From: Methylotenera_A sp031399315
GTDB lineage: Bacteria; Pseudomonadota; Gammaproteobacteria; Burkholderiales; Methylophilaceae
NCBI GenBank assembly: GCA_031399315.1
Contig: JANNOS010000126.1
Span: 1 to 17,874 of the forward strand
Direction: 5' to 3'
Length of the DNA stretch: 17,874 bases
The notes beneath the pieces were generated by a model that made no database searches, had not been told where the DNA came from, and was given only the letters and a program-made list of their open reading frames with translations. A program made the translations under genes and the position numbers. Of the stretch, positions 1 to 6,207 are shown piece by piece. How positions within the stretch are numbered: the stretch's first letter is position 1; each line of letters begins with the position of its first letter.

Positions 1-1
1 A

Positions 2-493
2 GGCTATGTGCCAGGTGTGCGCGAAAACGGTGGCCAATACACCCATGCTGCTATTTGGGCAACCATGGCGTTTGCTATGCAAGGTGATAATAAACGGGCA
101 TGGGAATTGTTTAGCATGTTAAACCCTATTCACCACTCAACCACGCCAGAACAAGTAAGCACCTACAAAGTAGAGCCTTATGTCATGAGTGCTGATATTT
201 ATGCTGCTGAACCACATGTTGGACGTGGTGGCTGGACATGGTATACAGGCGCATCTGGTTGGATGTATCGCCTAACCCTAGAAACCTTGTTAGGGGTAAC
301 GATTGAAGACAACCAATTACGAATTGCACCATGTGTGCCTGCTCATTGGCAAAACTATAAAATTCACTACCGTTATCGCGACACGGTTCATCACATTACA
401 GTCAACTGTAATGGCAAACAAACGAATAAAATTGAAAAATTTATTCAACTTAAAGATGACGGAATAGAAAGATTTATTGAAGTTGACCTTTGA
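2..493 (+). CDS. Cyclic beta-1,2-glucan synthase / GH94 phosphorylase-like protein, C-terminal end only
   Basis: The frame is open to the left edge, so only the last ~163 codons are present. It begins GYVPGVRENGGQYTHAA, the conserved segment of the GH94 (glycoside phosphorylase, former GT36) catalytic domain found in cyclobiose/cellobiose phosphorylases and at the C terminus of NdvB/ChvB cyclic beta-glucan synthases. A second family signature, GGWTWYTGASGWMYR, follows at about residue 75 of the visible part, then the usual C-terminal beta-sandwich. In this family the domain phosphorolyses or trims beta-glucans; in NdvB-type proteins it helps set glucan chain length. The stop is TGA at 491-493. 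The tail after the beta-sandwich is short and Lys-rich, and the next bases stay open in another frame to 584, so the extreme C terminus may have been altered. Synthase versus free phosphorylase cannot be decided from this fragment. Confidence 0.85.
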   Translation, partial: GYVPGVRENGGQYTHAAIWATMAFAMQGDNKRAWELFSMLNPIHHSTTPEQVSTYKVEPYVMSADIYAAEPHVGRGGWTWYTGASGWMYRLTLETLLGVTIEDNQLRIAPCVPAHWQNYKIHYRYRDTVHHITVNCNGKQTNKIEKFIQLKDDGIERFIEVDL

Positions 494-600
494 AGTAACT
501 CAGCGCGAAGGTTGGGGCATTAAGAAAGTTAAAATAGATGCTCTGGGAGGCAGTATACATGCGGGTGTCAGGGCAGGGGCATAATACACTCAGCACGAAT

Positions 601-1472
601 TTAATATTTTTCAATTTCGCCGAAGAGGTTGCAAAATTTTGATGCCCCATACAAATCAGGAAATAACGTTAGATGATTGATATTCATTCTATTCAAAGTT
701 TTTAAACATTCCGTTCTATCCTTATTTGGAATGATTATTTTAATAAGTGTATAGCCTTCATCATCTTTATCGTTATTTTCTTGCACCCAATCTTCAATGG
801 ATTTTCCATTTGGTGTACGGGTAAATAATCCTCCTTGATTTACGAGACGCTGATTTTCGTCAGATAATGGGCGAATAAATTCAACTTGAGGTTTTGAAGG
901 CATATCAAGAAATATCGAGTTAAGCAAGCCACCACCAACAGCCTTGCCTGAAGCGATGTCTGCCTTTTTTTGTCTTTTTTCTGCTTCATCCTTTATTAAC
1001 AGCTTTGCACTTGCTTTTCAACAGTTGGAACGTGAAGTGCATAGATGGCTCGATTGTGTGTTTGTTTATCAGATTGATTTATAAATGCAAAATATGCTGC
1101 TACAAATGGAGAGCTTGTCCAGTCTAATAAAGGTGTTGATAAGCCATGATGTTGTCCAAGAGCCCACCATTCATTTTCTTCATTTATTACTCTCGGATTA
1201 AAACCTCTTCTACCACGTACTGCAAGTTGGAATTGTTCTAGATGAGACTGTCGGAAATTGTACTGTTTTGTTTTAGCAATTTTTGCATTTTTTATGAGCC
1301 TATTCAGTGTTGACTCAAGCCCCCAATTGTCGCATCTTTGACCCCGCCAAATATATTGATCGTACTCGAGCATCTCTTCATAGATAAAAGCTGAAAAATC
1401 CTTCCAAGATTTAAACTTAACTTGCCCATATTCTAAGCCAGTTGCTGACCATTCCCAATTCTTTTTATCCAT
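601..1472 (-). pseudogene. FRG-domain protein, split by a one-base frameshift
   Basis: Two minus-strand frames (1472-996 and ~1016-601) together make one FRG-domain protein of ~290 residues. The N-terminal part has the family hallmarks: YIWRGQ, WGLESTLNRL, then WWALGQHHGLSTPLLDWTSS and FVAAYFAF. The second half continues as a charged helix and a C-terminal domain (GLFTRTPNGKSIEDWV). The first frame stops at 996-998 after VPTVEKQVQSC, but re-reading from the A4 run on the coding strand (1015-1018) as five A gives VPTVEKASAKLLIKDEAEKR and runs in frame into the second part. A single lost A therefore explains the break. FRG domains occur in phage-defence and toxin-like proteins, but their biochemical role is poorly known. 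The start ATG at 1472 has a GGAAA Shine-Dalgarno-like sequence. It may be a true pseudogene or an assembly error. Confidence 0.8.
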
Positions 1473-1493
1473 AGTGTTTCCAGTTTTTTTGGA

Positions 1494-1515
1494 AAATTTA
1501 CGAATTCGTAAATTT
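1494..1515. promoter_or_regulatory. Perfect 22-bp palindrome upstream of the FRG gene
   Basis: Each half is 11 bp (AAATTTACGAA and its exact reverse complement) with no spacer, centred on the EcoRI-like core GAATTC. It lies 22-43 bp before the FRG start codon, where an operator overlapping the promoter would be expected. No binding protein is identifiable in the window. Confidence 0.5.
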
Positions 1516-1602
1516 AATACAAGGGCTATAAATATTATTGTTAGATGGATAATAGCAGAAAATAATTAAGCCCTAATATTAAGGGTGCGTTTTTATTTAT
1601 TT

Positions 1603-1791
1603 GAATCCCACGGGGATTGTGCCAGCCTCGCCTTAGGGCGATTCTGTCATCTTTCACTGGCGCTCAAGACCGCTTCGCTTTGCTATGCGTCCAAGCAATC
1701 ACTGATTGCTTAGTCGAACCCATCGAGGTTCTCGATGTACCTCGTGGCGAAGCCACAAAACAAAAAACCACCTAAAAAGGTGGTTGTTGTG
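1603..1791. repeat. Gene-free run of small hairpins with a degenerate tRNA-Glu-like piece at its left edge
   Basis: In less than 200 bp there are five successive inverted repeats: TCGCC/GGCGA near 1629-1642, AAGCAATCA/TGATTGCTT at 1693-1711 with a 1-nt centre, CATCGAG/CTCGATG at 1721-1737, GTGGC/GCCAC at 1744-1756, and the terminator at 1766-1785. The left edge (1603-1618) shares the 12-mer CCCACGGGGATT with the attachment repeat at 1792. No open frame is visible. It could be a non-coding RNA, a small repeated element, or decayed DNA downstream of a tRNA. Confidence 0.45.
1762..1785 (-). terminator. Intrinsic terminator reading leftward
   Basis: On the minus strand a 7-bp stem AACCACC/GGTGGTT (1766-1772 with 1779-1785, 6-nt loop) runs directly into a T-rich tract (1762-1767). 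It sits just beyond the tRNA-Glu-like 3' end at 1792-1814, which reads in the same direction. It is therefore best explained as the original terminator of the tRNA-Glu gene that served as integration target. Confidence 0.6.
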
Positions 1792-1814
1792 TTTTGGCGT
1801 CCCCACGGGGATTC
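1792..1814 (-). repeat. attL: 23-bp direct repeat equal to the tRNA-Glu 3' end
   Basis: This is an exact 23-bp copy of 12107-12129, with core GGCGTCCCCACGGGGATTC. On the minus strand it reads as T-stem 3' strand, acceptor-stem 3' strand GGGGAC, discriminator G and CCA, which is the 3' end of bacterial tRNA-Glu (GTCCCC...GGGGACGCCA). Tyrosine-recombinase elements commonly use such tRNA 3' ends as attachment sites, and an integrase gene lies beside the other copy. The tRNA body is missing. Confidence 0.75.
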
Positions 1815-1815
1815 A

Positions 1816-1850
1816 GGCGTCCCACCTTTTCTGCCCTGTTACCCGCATTC
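1816..1850 (-). repeat. Degenerate tRNA-Glu-like remnant just inside attL
   Basis: On the plus strand GGCGTCCC, a diverged middle, then CCCTGTTACC follow in the same order and nearly the same spacing as in the complement of a tRNA-Glu 3' half (acceptor, T-arm, variable loop). The T-arm between them is replaced, so it cannot form a tRNA. It may be a decayed older attachment copy. Confidence 0.35.
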
Positions 1851-1869
1851 GACTGTCAGTGTCAATCAA

Positions 1870-1892
1870 AAATCAGTCCTGAAATCAGTCCT
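1870..1892 (+). repeat. Left pair of AAATCAGTCCT repeats, putative integrase arm sites
   Basis: Two identical copies of AAATCAGTCCT start at 1870 and 1882, 12 bp apart, about 56-78 bp inside attL. The same motif in the same 12-bp phase is found inside attR (12031-12053). Short direct repeats internal to both ends are typical binding sites for the N-terminal arm-binding domain of lambda-type integrases. Confidence 0.5.
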
Positions 1893-1961
1893 AATTTCCA
1901 ATAAGAATTAAGCGCAGTATAGCAAAAAATAGGTTTTGAATTGACTTTAAATTTGAATATA

Positions 1962-1989
1962 TTGATTGATCATGTAGGACTGTTACAAT
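1962..1989 (+). promoter_or_regulatory. Probable sigma-70 promoter of the Pycsar operon
   Basis: TTGATT (1962-1967) and TACAAT (1984-1989) are separated by 16 bp and lie 28 bp before the GTG start of the first gene. A TTGACT at 1941 is an alternative -35 without a good -10. The Shine-Dalgarno AGGAG at 2006-2010 stands 6 nt from the GTG. Confidence 0.4.
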
Positions 1990-2016
1990 CACTGTAAATA
2001 ATAATAGGAGCTCAAT

Positions 2017-2586
2017 GTGGTCAACATATTCGAAGGCGCTAGGCGCATAGCCCTTTTGTTGGGAATAGGGGCAGCGGTCGTCACGGTGCTAGTGGCATTC
2101 AATGAGGACGCCTATTACCATGCGCAGTACTCTTTAGCCGCCCCAAATGCTCCATTTAAAAAAAATGATGGCGACTGCCAAGGTGAAGGCAGAACAATGT
2201 ATTTTGATCATAAAACTTCAAGCGGCAAGGAAGTCAGAGTTTCGATCTGTCTTGAGACCATGACCTTCAAAAACAATAATGGGGAAGAATCTGAACTTAT
2301 CCCCTACAAAATAGATGCAGACGGTATGACATGGGGCGCAAGTACTTATAGCACTGAAATTTCCAATTACGAGACACAGGTGCAGGAGCGTTTCACAATG
2401 ACCGTAACTGATGAGTTAGATTCTATCGAAGACGCAGAAAAGAAGTGGCGTACTGATTTTGCTGAAACCATGGGCTATTTGGTCGTTTCTTTGGCAGTTT
2501 TCGGAGCGTTTGTTATGGCAATAGGATGGATCGTCCGAGGATTTCTCGGCATTCCACGGGGCATGGATAAGCGCCCAGATTTATGA
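2017..2586 (+). CDS. Uncharacterised two-TM protein, first gene of the Pycsar operon
   Basis: I do not recognise a family for this 189-residue protein. It has one transmembrane helix near the N terminus (about 11-29), a polar domain of ~120 residues with two cysteines (C54, C78) that could pair if it is outside the cytoplasm, and a second helix at about 151-173 followed by a short basic tail. The start is GTG at 2017, chosen because AGGAG lies 6 nt upstream; the overlapping ATG at 2015 is in another frame. Its stop overlaps the start of the PycTM gene (ATGA at 2583-2586), so the two should be translationally coupled. Membrane location and coupling suggest it works with or restrains the membrane effector, for example as a sensor, a subunit or an immunity-like partner. 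Known Pycsar loci are described as two-gene systems, so this role is inference from position only. Confidence 0.75.
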   Translation: MVNIFEGARRIALLLGIGAAVVTVLVAFNEDAYYHAQYSLAAPNAPFKKNDGDCQGEGRTMYFDHKTSSGKEVRVSICLETMTFKNNNGEESELIPYKIDADGMTWGASTYSTEISNYETQVQERFTMTVTDELDSIEDAEKKWRTDFAETMGYLVVSLAVFGAFVMAIGWIVRGFLGIPRGMDKRPDL

Positions 2587-3068
2587 ATGATGAAAAAGAA
2601 CGGTTAATCACCGCGCAATGGATACTTGAGCGTCAGTTACATTGGATTGCTGCTGCTGAAGTTAAAATAGCTGTGATAGTAGCAGTGGATACAGCAATTC
2701 TCGGAAGCTTGGGAAGTATGCTGGGATCAGACAGCCCAAAAACTGCATGGATGGTTCTATTCGCTTCGTTTACACTTTTTAGCATATTTTGCGCAATAAT
2801 ATGTGCTGCGAAAACAGTCATTCCTAGACTTGGCGGGCCTGACTCATCACTTATTTTCTTCGGAAAAATCCAAGCTCAAGATATCGATGACTATGGAGCC
2901 AAAGTCCGCTCCATCTCAGATCAAGACTTATTAAAAGACTTCACAGACCAGATACATAGAAATTCAGAAATAGCCCTTGCCAAACATGTTTGGGTGAAAA
3001 ATGCTCTTTATTGGTCGCTTATTGCTGTATTCCCTTGGGCTGGTTTCATTGTTATGGTATTGAAATAA
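2583..3068 (+). CDS. pycTM: Pycsar effector, transmembrane type (PycTM)
   Basis: This 161-residue protein has hydrophobic helices at about 23-45, 55-76 and 138-159 and matches the Pycsar effector family (PF18967, formerly DUF5706) in layout: N-terminal helix and TM pair, then the segment DSSLIFFGKIQ, an acidic helical stretch (DQDLLKDFTDQIHRNSEIALAK), and a last TM helix. In Pycsar anti-phage defence, PycTM senses the cyclic pyrimidine nucleotide made by PycC and damages the inner membrane, stopping growth before phage matures. It overlaps the upstream gene by 4 bp (ATGA) and is followed after 10 bp by the cyclase, the expected partner. Family assignment is from recognised sequence pattern, not a search. 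The effector-then-cyclase order with tight spacing strongly supports it. Confidence 0.85.
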   Translation: MNDEKERLITAQWILERQLHWIAAAEVKIAVIVAVDTAILGSLGSMLGSDSPKTAWMVLFASFTLFSIFCAIICAAKTVIPRLGGPDSSLIFFGKIQAQDIDDYGAKVRSISDQDLLKDFTDQIHRNSEIALAKHVWVKNALYWSLIAVFPWAGFIVMVLK

Positions 3069-3078
3069 AGGTTACAGC

Positions 3079-3783
3079 ATGTCATTAAAAGATGATTTGA
3101 TACTTAAAGTTGCTGAATTCGTTAATACTGAATGGACTGTAACAGATGGATATAGTGTTCCAGGTGAAGGCGATCTAACATTTAGTAATTCTGCAAAAAA
3201 AATAGAAATATGTGTACTTTATGCAGATATTCATAAATCAACCGAGATGGTTGACTCGCTTGAGGCGACCCGGGCAGCAGAGTATTACAAAACCTTTCTA
3301 CATTGCGCAGCTAAGATAATAAATCATAATGGTGGTGATATTAGTGCTTACGATGGTGATCGCATAATGGCAGTTTTTACAGGTGACGACAAAGAAGAAT
3401 GCGCAGTTAATACAGCATTCAATATAAATAGCACTGTAAAACATATCATTAATCCCAAGTTTTTAGCTTTTTATGGGCTCAATCATCGCACTATCAAGCA
3501 TACCGTTGGAATTGATTGTGGTGAGGTGTTAGTAGCAAAAATTGGAATCAGGACTTACAGCGATTTAGTTTGGGTTGGTTCTCCAAGTAATTATGCGGCA
3601 AAATTAAACAGTTTCGATGGCCTTAATATAGAGTATCCAACAAGAATCACACCCGATATTTTTAACAAGCTTCCAGATAGGCTGCTATATTATCCAGATG
3701 GTACAAGTGCTTGGGAAGGCCTTTACGGTAATGGTAGTGCGAAATCACATTACCGCTCAAAATCGTGGATTGATTTAACCTAA
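3079..3783 (+). CDS. pycC: Pycsar pyrimidine nucleotide cyclase (PycC, class III cyclase fold)
   Basis: This 234-residue protein is a stand-alone class III nucleotidyl cyclase domain. VLYADIHKST (metal-binding D50) and GGDISAYDGDRIMAVF (second metal-binding D94) fit the family, as do GIDCGEVLVAKIGIR (R158) and VGSPSNYAAKLN with N171 and a Lys where class III enzymes usually have the catalytic Arg. A tyrosine (Y48) directly before ADI is at the place where Pycsar cyclases carry an aromatic residue linked to pyrimidine selection. It lacks the receiver, HAMP or membrane parts of signalling adenylate cyclases, and sits 10 bp after a Pycsar effector gene with its own AAAGG ribosome site. It should therefore make cCMP or cUMP on phage infection; which one cannot be read from sequence alone. 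An ordinary adenylate cyclase is the alternative but does not fit the neighbour. Confidence 0.88.
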   Translation: MSLKDDLILKVAEFVNTEWTVTDGYSVPGEGDLTFSNSAKKIEICVLYADIHKSTEMVDSLEATRAAEYYKTFLHCAAKIINHNGGDISAYDGDRIMAVFTGDDKEECAVNTAFNINSTVKHIINPKFLAFYGLNHRTIKHTVGIDCGEVLVAKIGIRTYSDLVWVGSPSNYAAKLNSFDGLNIEYPTRITPDIFNKLPDRLLYYPDGTSAWEGLYGNGSAKSHYRSKSWIDLT

Positions 3784-3790
3784 TATTTTT

Positions 3791-3840
3791 AGGTTTTCCA
3801 TAACCCTAGAGCCCCCTACTCAAGCGGTTGTGGTAAACCT
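3791..3840. terminator. Inverted repeat between convergent operons, likely bidirectional terminator
   Basis: AGGTTTTCCATAACC (3791-3805) pairs with GGTTGTGGTAAACCT (3826-3840) at 13 of 15 positions. It starts 7 bp after the pycC stop, with TATTTTT before it, and reaches into the stop codon of the convergent minus-strand gene. Stopping both transcripts is the simplest role. Confidence 0.45.
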
Positions 3841-4378
3841 ATCGTGATAGCATGTTGAGCTCTGATAAAAAGCCCAAAATTACGAAGCTGAAACTAGAAA
3901 AATGGAACGCGATCACACCGCCCACACAGTGAAAAACACCTTTCCACAGGCTCGAATTTTTCTTACCCATCGTCATGTCGTGGAACACATACACGCCGCG
4001 CACGAATGAAAAAACTCCCCAAAATTGCAAAAAGCTTAGGATTACTGACATCGCTGAATCCCATTTTTTCGACAGATCGCTATCTAAACCGCCGCTTAGT
4101 GAAAATGGGTTGGCACCAGGCACGCTGTAAAGCGACGTAACCGCATCATCCCCGAAAACTGTGTCGAGCCAATCAAGCATAAAAACGTCGACGTTAGTGA
4201 GTATTGCGCCGATGCACATGGCAACGAGGAGCGCGTATGGGGAGTGCTCGGCGCTTTCGCCAACTTCGCCATATTTTTTTAGCTTGAAAATTGCGCCAAG
4301 AATTATCCAAACGCCGCCACAATACGCCACCACTTTACATAGTGTAATTAGAGGCCAAAATTGTCCGTATTCAGTCAT
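3839..4378 (-). CDS. DotE/IcmC/TraQ-like inner-membrane protein (type IVB secretion type)
   Basis: This 179-residue protein has about four hydrophobic segments (roughly 12-30, 47-66, 108-130 and 148-170). Several features recall the DotE/IcmC/TraQ proteins of Dot/Icm and IncI-type conjugation machines: LGAIFKLKKYGE after the first helix, a GAIL helix, then an FG...NPF region, LSFLQFWGVFSFVRGVYVFHD, and a last KGVFHCVGGVIAFHF segment. In those systems this protein is a small inner-membrane part of unknown detailed role. The start ATG at 4378 follows the stop of the previous gene with no gap, and AAGGAGG stands upstream inside that gene. No other type IVB channel genes are seen, so a lone copy may adapt a helper's channel or act in entry control. 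Assignment is by remembered motif pattern and is moderate. Confidence 0.55.
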   Translation of the reverse strand: MTEYGQFWPLITLCKVVAYCGGVWIILGAIFKLKKYGEVGESAEHSPYALLVAMCIGAILTNVDVFMLDWLDTVFGDDAVTSLYSVPGANPFSLSGGLDSDLSKKWDSAMSVILSFLQFWGVFSFVRGVYVFHDMTMGKKNSSLWKGVFHCVGGVIAFHFSSFSFVILGFLSELNMLSR

Positions 4379-4942
4379 TTATAAAGCCCTCCTTGTTTTT
4401 TTGGTTGGCAGATCGCAAGCAGCATCAGAAATTATCGAACGTGCAATTGCATTTCTCCATGCCTCATTTTCATCCTCTTTATCAAGCTTGTTGACCCAAA
4501 ATTCGTTGTCTTTGCCTTCAGCGAGTCTAAAACCTCGCGCAGATTGAGCGGTGGTTGGAATGAATTCGTTACGATTAATATACGCACATCTGACGTATGG
4601 ATACTTGCTGTTTAAACCGCGCTCAATCTGCGCATTCGTCAAAACGTTTTGTGTGGTTCTTACGAATGTTTCAGTAACGTTTAACTCATTCTCATCAGTC
4701 AATGCACGCTCTATTTGACTCATAGTCAGCGTCAAATCATATTTTTGTAGAAAAACTAGGCGCACCTCAGAGCTCTGATCAGTCAATCCGCGCTCGATTT
4801 GAGCTGCCGAAAGGTTTTGACAACAATCTGCGAATAAAACGCGCACATTATCAAACCGATCAGTCAATCCGCGCTCGATTTCAGCTGGAGAAAGTAAACC
4901 TTGTATGACTCGATCAAAGTCTGCAAGCGGCGTCTCGCTCAT
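4379..4942 (-). CDS. Repeat protein with ~28-residue QIERGLTD helical repeats
   Basis: This 187-residue cytoplasmic protein has four clear tandem repeats of 27-29 residues with pattern L(S/T)xxQIERGLTDxxxxVRxxFxxxxx: SPAEIERGLTDRFDNVRVLF, SAAQIERGLTDQSSEVRLVF, TMSQIERALTDENELNVTET and TNAQIERGLNSKYPYVRCAY. A fifth degenerate copy (TTAQSARGFR) follows, then a charged tail. The spacing and hydrophobic pattern suggest paired helices, like HEAT or leucine-rich-variant repeats, which usually bind proteins. The start is taken as the ATG at 4942 (or 4945); a longer upstream frame would overlap the previous gene by over 100 bp, whereas GAGAG stands just before these ATGs and they overlap its stop (ATGATG). 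The gene lies between a small membrane protein and the DotE-like gene in one operon. Its function is unknown; an adaptor in the mobilization complex is possible. Confidence 0.7.
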   Translation of the reverse strand: MSETPLADFDRVIQGLLSPAEIERGLTDRFDNVRVLFADCCQNLSAAQIERGLTDQSSEVRLVFLQKYDLTLTMSQIERALTDENELNVTETFVRTTQNVLTNAQIERGLNSKYPYVRCAYINRNEFIPTTAQSARGFRLAEGKDNEFWVNKLDKEDENEAWRNAIARSIISDAACDLPTKKTRRAL

Positions 4943-5235
4943 CATGCTCTCTCGTCTGCATTTTTGATTTTGACCAAGTAACCGCCGCCAGCTGCTAGTA
5001 ATATCGCTAGGAGATGGGTTGGCTGCGATTGTATGGCTGCTGACAATGCACATAAAAAAGCGAATGCAAGCATGAAAATCGCAATCAACTGCACTAGTTT
5101 TTGATTCTTGATGCGTTGATCGTATTGCAGCTGATCCTCTCTGAGGTCTTGAAGATGTTCAATTTCGTGCGTTAATAAATCGGCTTCTGCTGCTGTGTAG
5201 TAGTTGCGGTCTTTACGTGCTGGTACTTTAATCAT
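4942..5235 (-). CDS. Small two-TM protein of the mobilization operon
   Basis: This 97-residue protein has a basic N terminus (MIKVPARKDRN), an acidic/glutamine-rich amphipathic helix (about 14-45, EADLLTHEIEHLQDLREDQL), and two adjacent hydrophobic segments (about 48-66 and 71-88) ending in KIKNADERA. I do not recognise a family. It starts at ATG 5235 with AGGAGC 7 nt upstream, in the same AGGAGCAATAAAATG arrangement as the MobC-like gene. Its stop overlaps the start of the repeat-protein gene, and it follows the relaxase gene after 33 bp. Membrane anchoring near relaxase genes suggests a role in transfer or its control, but there is no direct evidence. Confidence 0.7.
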   Translation of the reverse strand: MIKVPARKDRNYYTAAEADLLTHEIEHLQDLREDQLQYDQRIKNQKLVQLIAIFMLAFAFLCALSAAIQSQPTHLLAILLAAGGGYLVKIKNADERA

Positions 5236-5268
5236 TTTATTGCTCCTGTAGTCGTTAAAAAGGGTGGG

Positions 5269-6207
5269 TTACATTTCGTCTTCGTCTTCGCGCTCGGCGT
5301 GCCGAATGCCCGCTAAACGCTTGTTTTCGGCCTCTGAGTCGCTTTGCTTGGCTTTTGAGGTATGAGTGTCTTTTTTGCTACGCTCGGCGTCTACGCGTGC
5401 CTGTGTAGCTGCGCCTGCGGTGCTAGCGTCTGGTGCGTGAGTTTGTTTTGCTGAGCTAGATTTTTGCTGTGATTTGCTAGCATCGTTTTTGCTCAGCTGT
5501 GATTCGTTTTCAAACGACTTACTGATAGCGTTGTAGCTGAAGTCTTTACCGACGGCGCTGCCTTTCCAGACTTGCTGAGTTGCTTCGATTTTGTAGCTGA
5601 TGCCGCTAACAAAGCCAGTAGTTTTTGAGCGGTTTTCGATTAGCTCGATGCCTGATTTTTGCAAGTTGCTTTTAAAATCTGTGTAGCTCGATGAGCTTGA
5701 CAGTGCACTTTTTATGTCTGAGCGAAGCTGTGACATTTTGCCGACTTTAGTTAGTTCAGTGTCTTTTGTGAGTATTGTCAGACCAGCTGCTTTTTCTGCT
5801 GCACGGGTTGCTTCGTGACTTCTGTATCTGATGTTCGAGTCACTGATGACTGAGTTATCGAGTTGCACACGCGAAGCAGTAAGGTGGACGTGGTCATGCT
5901 CACTGTCTGTATGACGCGTGACTACGAACTGTGCTTTCCCAAGATCAAAGCCAAGTTTTTTCATGTATGTGTCTACTGCTGCGCGCCACTGCTCATCTGT
6001 TGCGCGCTCTTTGTCTAACGAAAGTGAGATGTGAAATGTGTTGTTTTTCATGCTGCGCTGATCGCTCACTGCGCGCATTTCAGCACTCATGTCTGTTGCT
6101 GATTCTGAGTAGATATTGTTTTTATAAAGCACCTGCGCATTCTGCTTTTCAATATCATATTTAAGAGCGCCTGCTGCGCCTTTGTGCGTGCTTACTTTGC
6201 TGATCAT
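5269..6207 (-). CDS. Relaxase / mobilization nuclease
   Basis: This 312-residue protein should nick the element's oriT and stay bound to the 5' end through a tyrosine, piloting the strand into a recipient. The N-terminal ~200 residues resemble the Relaxase domain (PF03432). They start ISKVSTHKGAAGALKYDIEK with candidate tyrosines Y17 and Y28, then FHISLSL, and the metal-binding three-histidine motif RHTDSEHDHVHL (H99, D101, H104, H106, H108). The C-terminal third (about 235-312) is Ser/Ala/Lys-rich and low-complexity, without primase or helicase motifs, so the protein is short for the MOBP/MOBQ class. The start ATG at 6207 overlaps the stop of the MobC-like gene (ATGA), showing coupled translation. 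The MOB subgroup cannot be fixed without a search. Confidence 0.85.
   Translation of the reverse strand: MISKVSTHKGAAGALKYDIEKQNAQVLYKNNIYSESATDMSAEMRAVSDQRSMKNNTFHISLSLDKERATDEQWRAAVDTYMKKLGFDLGKAQFVVTRHTDSEHDHVHLTASRVQLDNSVISDSNIRYRSHEATRAAEKAAGLTILTKDTELTKVGKMSQLRSDIKSALSSSSSYTDFKSNLQKSGIELIENRSKTTGFVSGISYKIEATQQVWKGSAVGKDFSYNAISKSFENESQLSKNDASKSQQKSSSAKQTHAPDASTAGAATQARVDAERSKKDTHTSKAKQSDSEAENKRLAGIRHAEREDEDEM

Noticed and set aside
601..1472. Programmed -1 frameshifting in the FRG gene
   Set aside because: A -1 shift would restore the frame, but the site (TTGAAAAG) is not a canonical slippery heptamer and no downstream pseudoknot is evident; a lost base is simpler.
4161..4547. Plus-strand frame of 128 codons
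   Set aside because: It lies antisense across two well-supported minus-strand genes, has no ribosome site and gives a low-complexity Ser-rich product.
4440..4920. CRISPR-like array suggested by repeated CGCTCGATTTGAGCTG-like DNA
   Set aside because: The repeats are in one coding frame, diverge at wobble positions and encode the QIERGLTD protein repeats.
4379..5053. Longer start for the repeat protein (224 residues)
   Set aside because: The extra 37 residues overlap the preceding gene and have no ribosome site; ATGs at 4945/4942 fit the operon overlap pattern.
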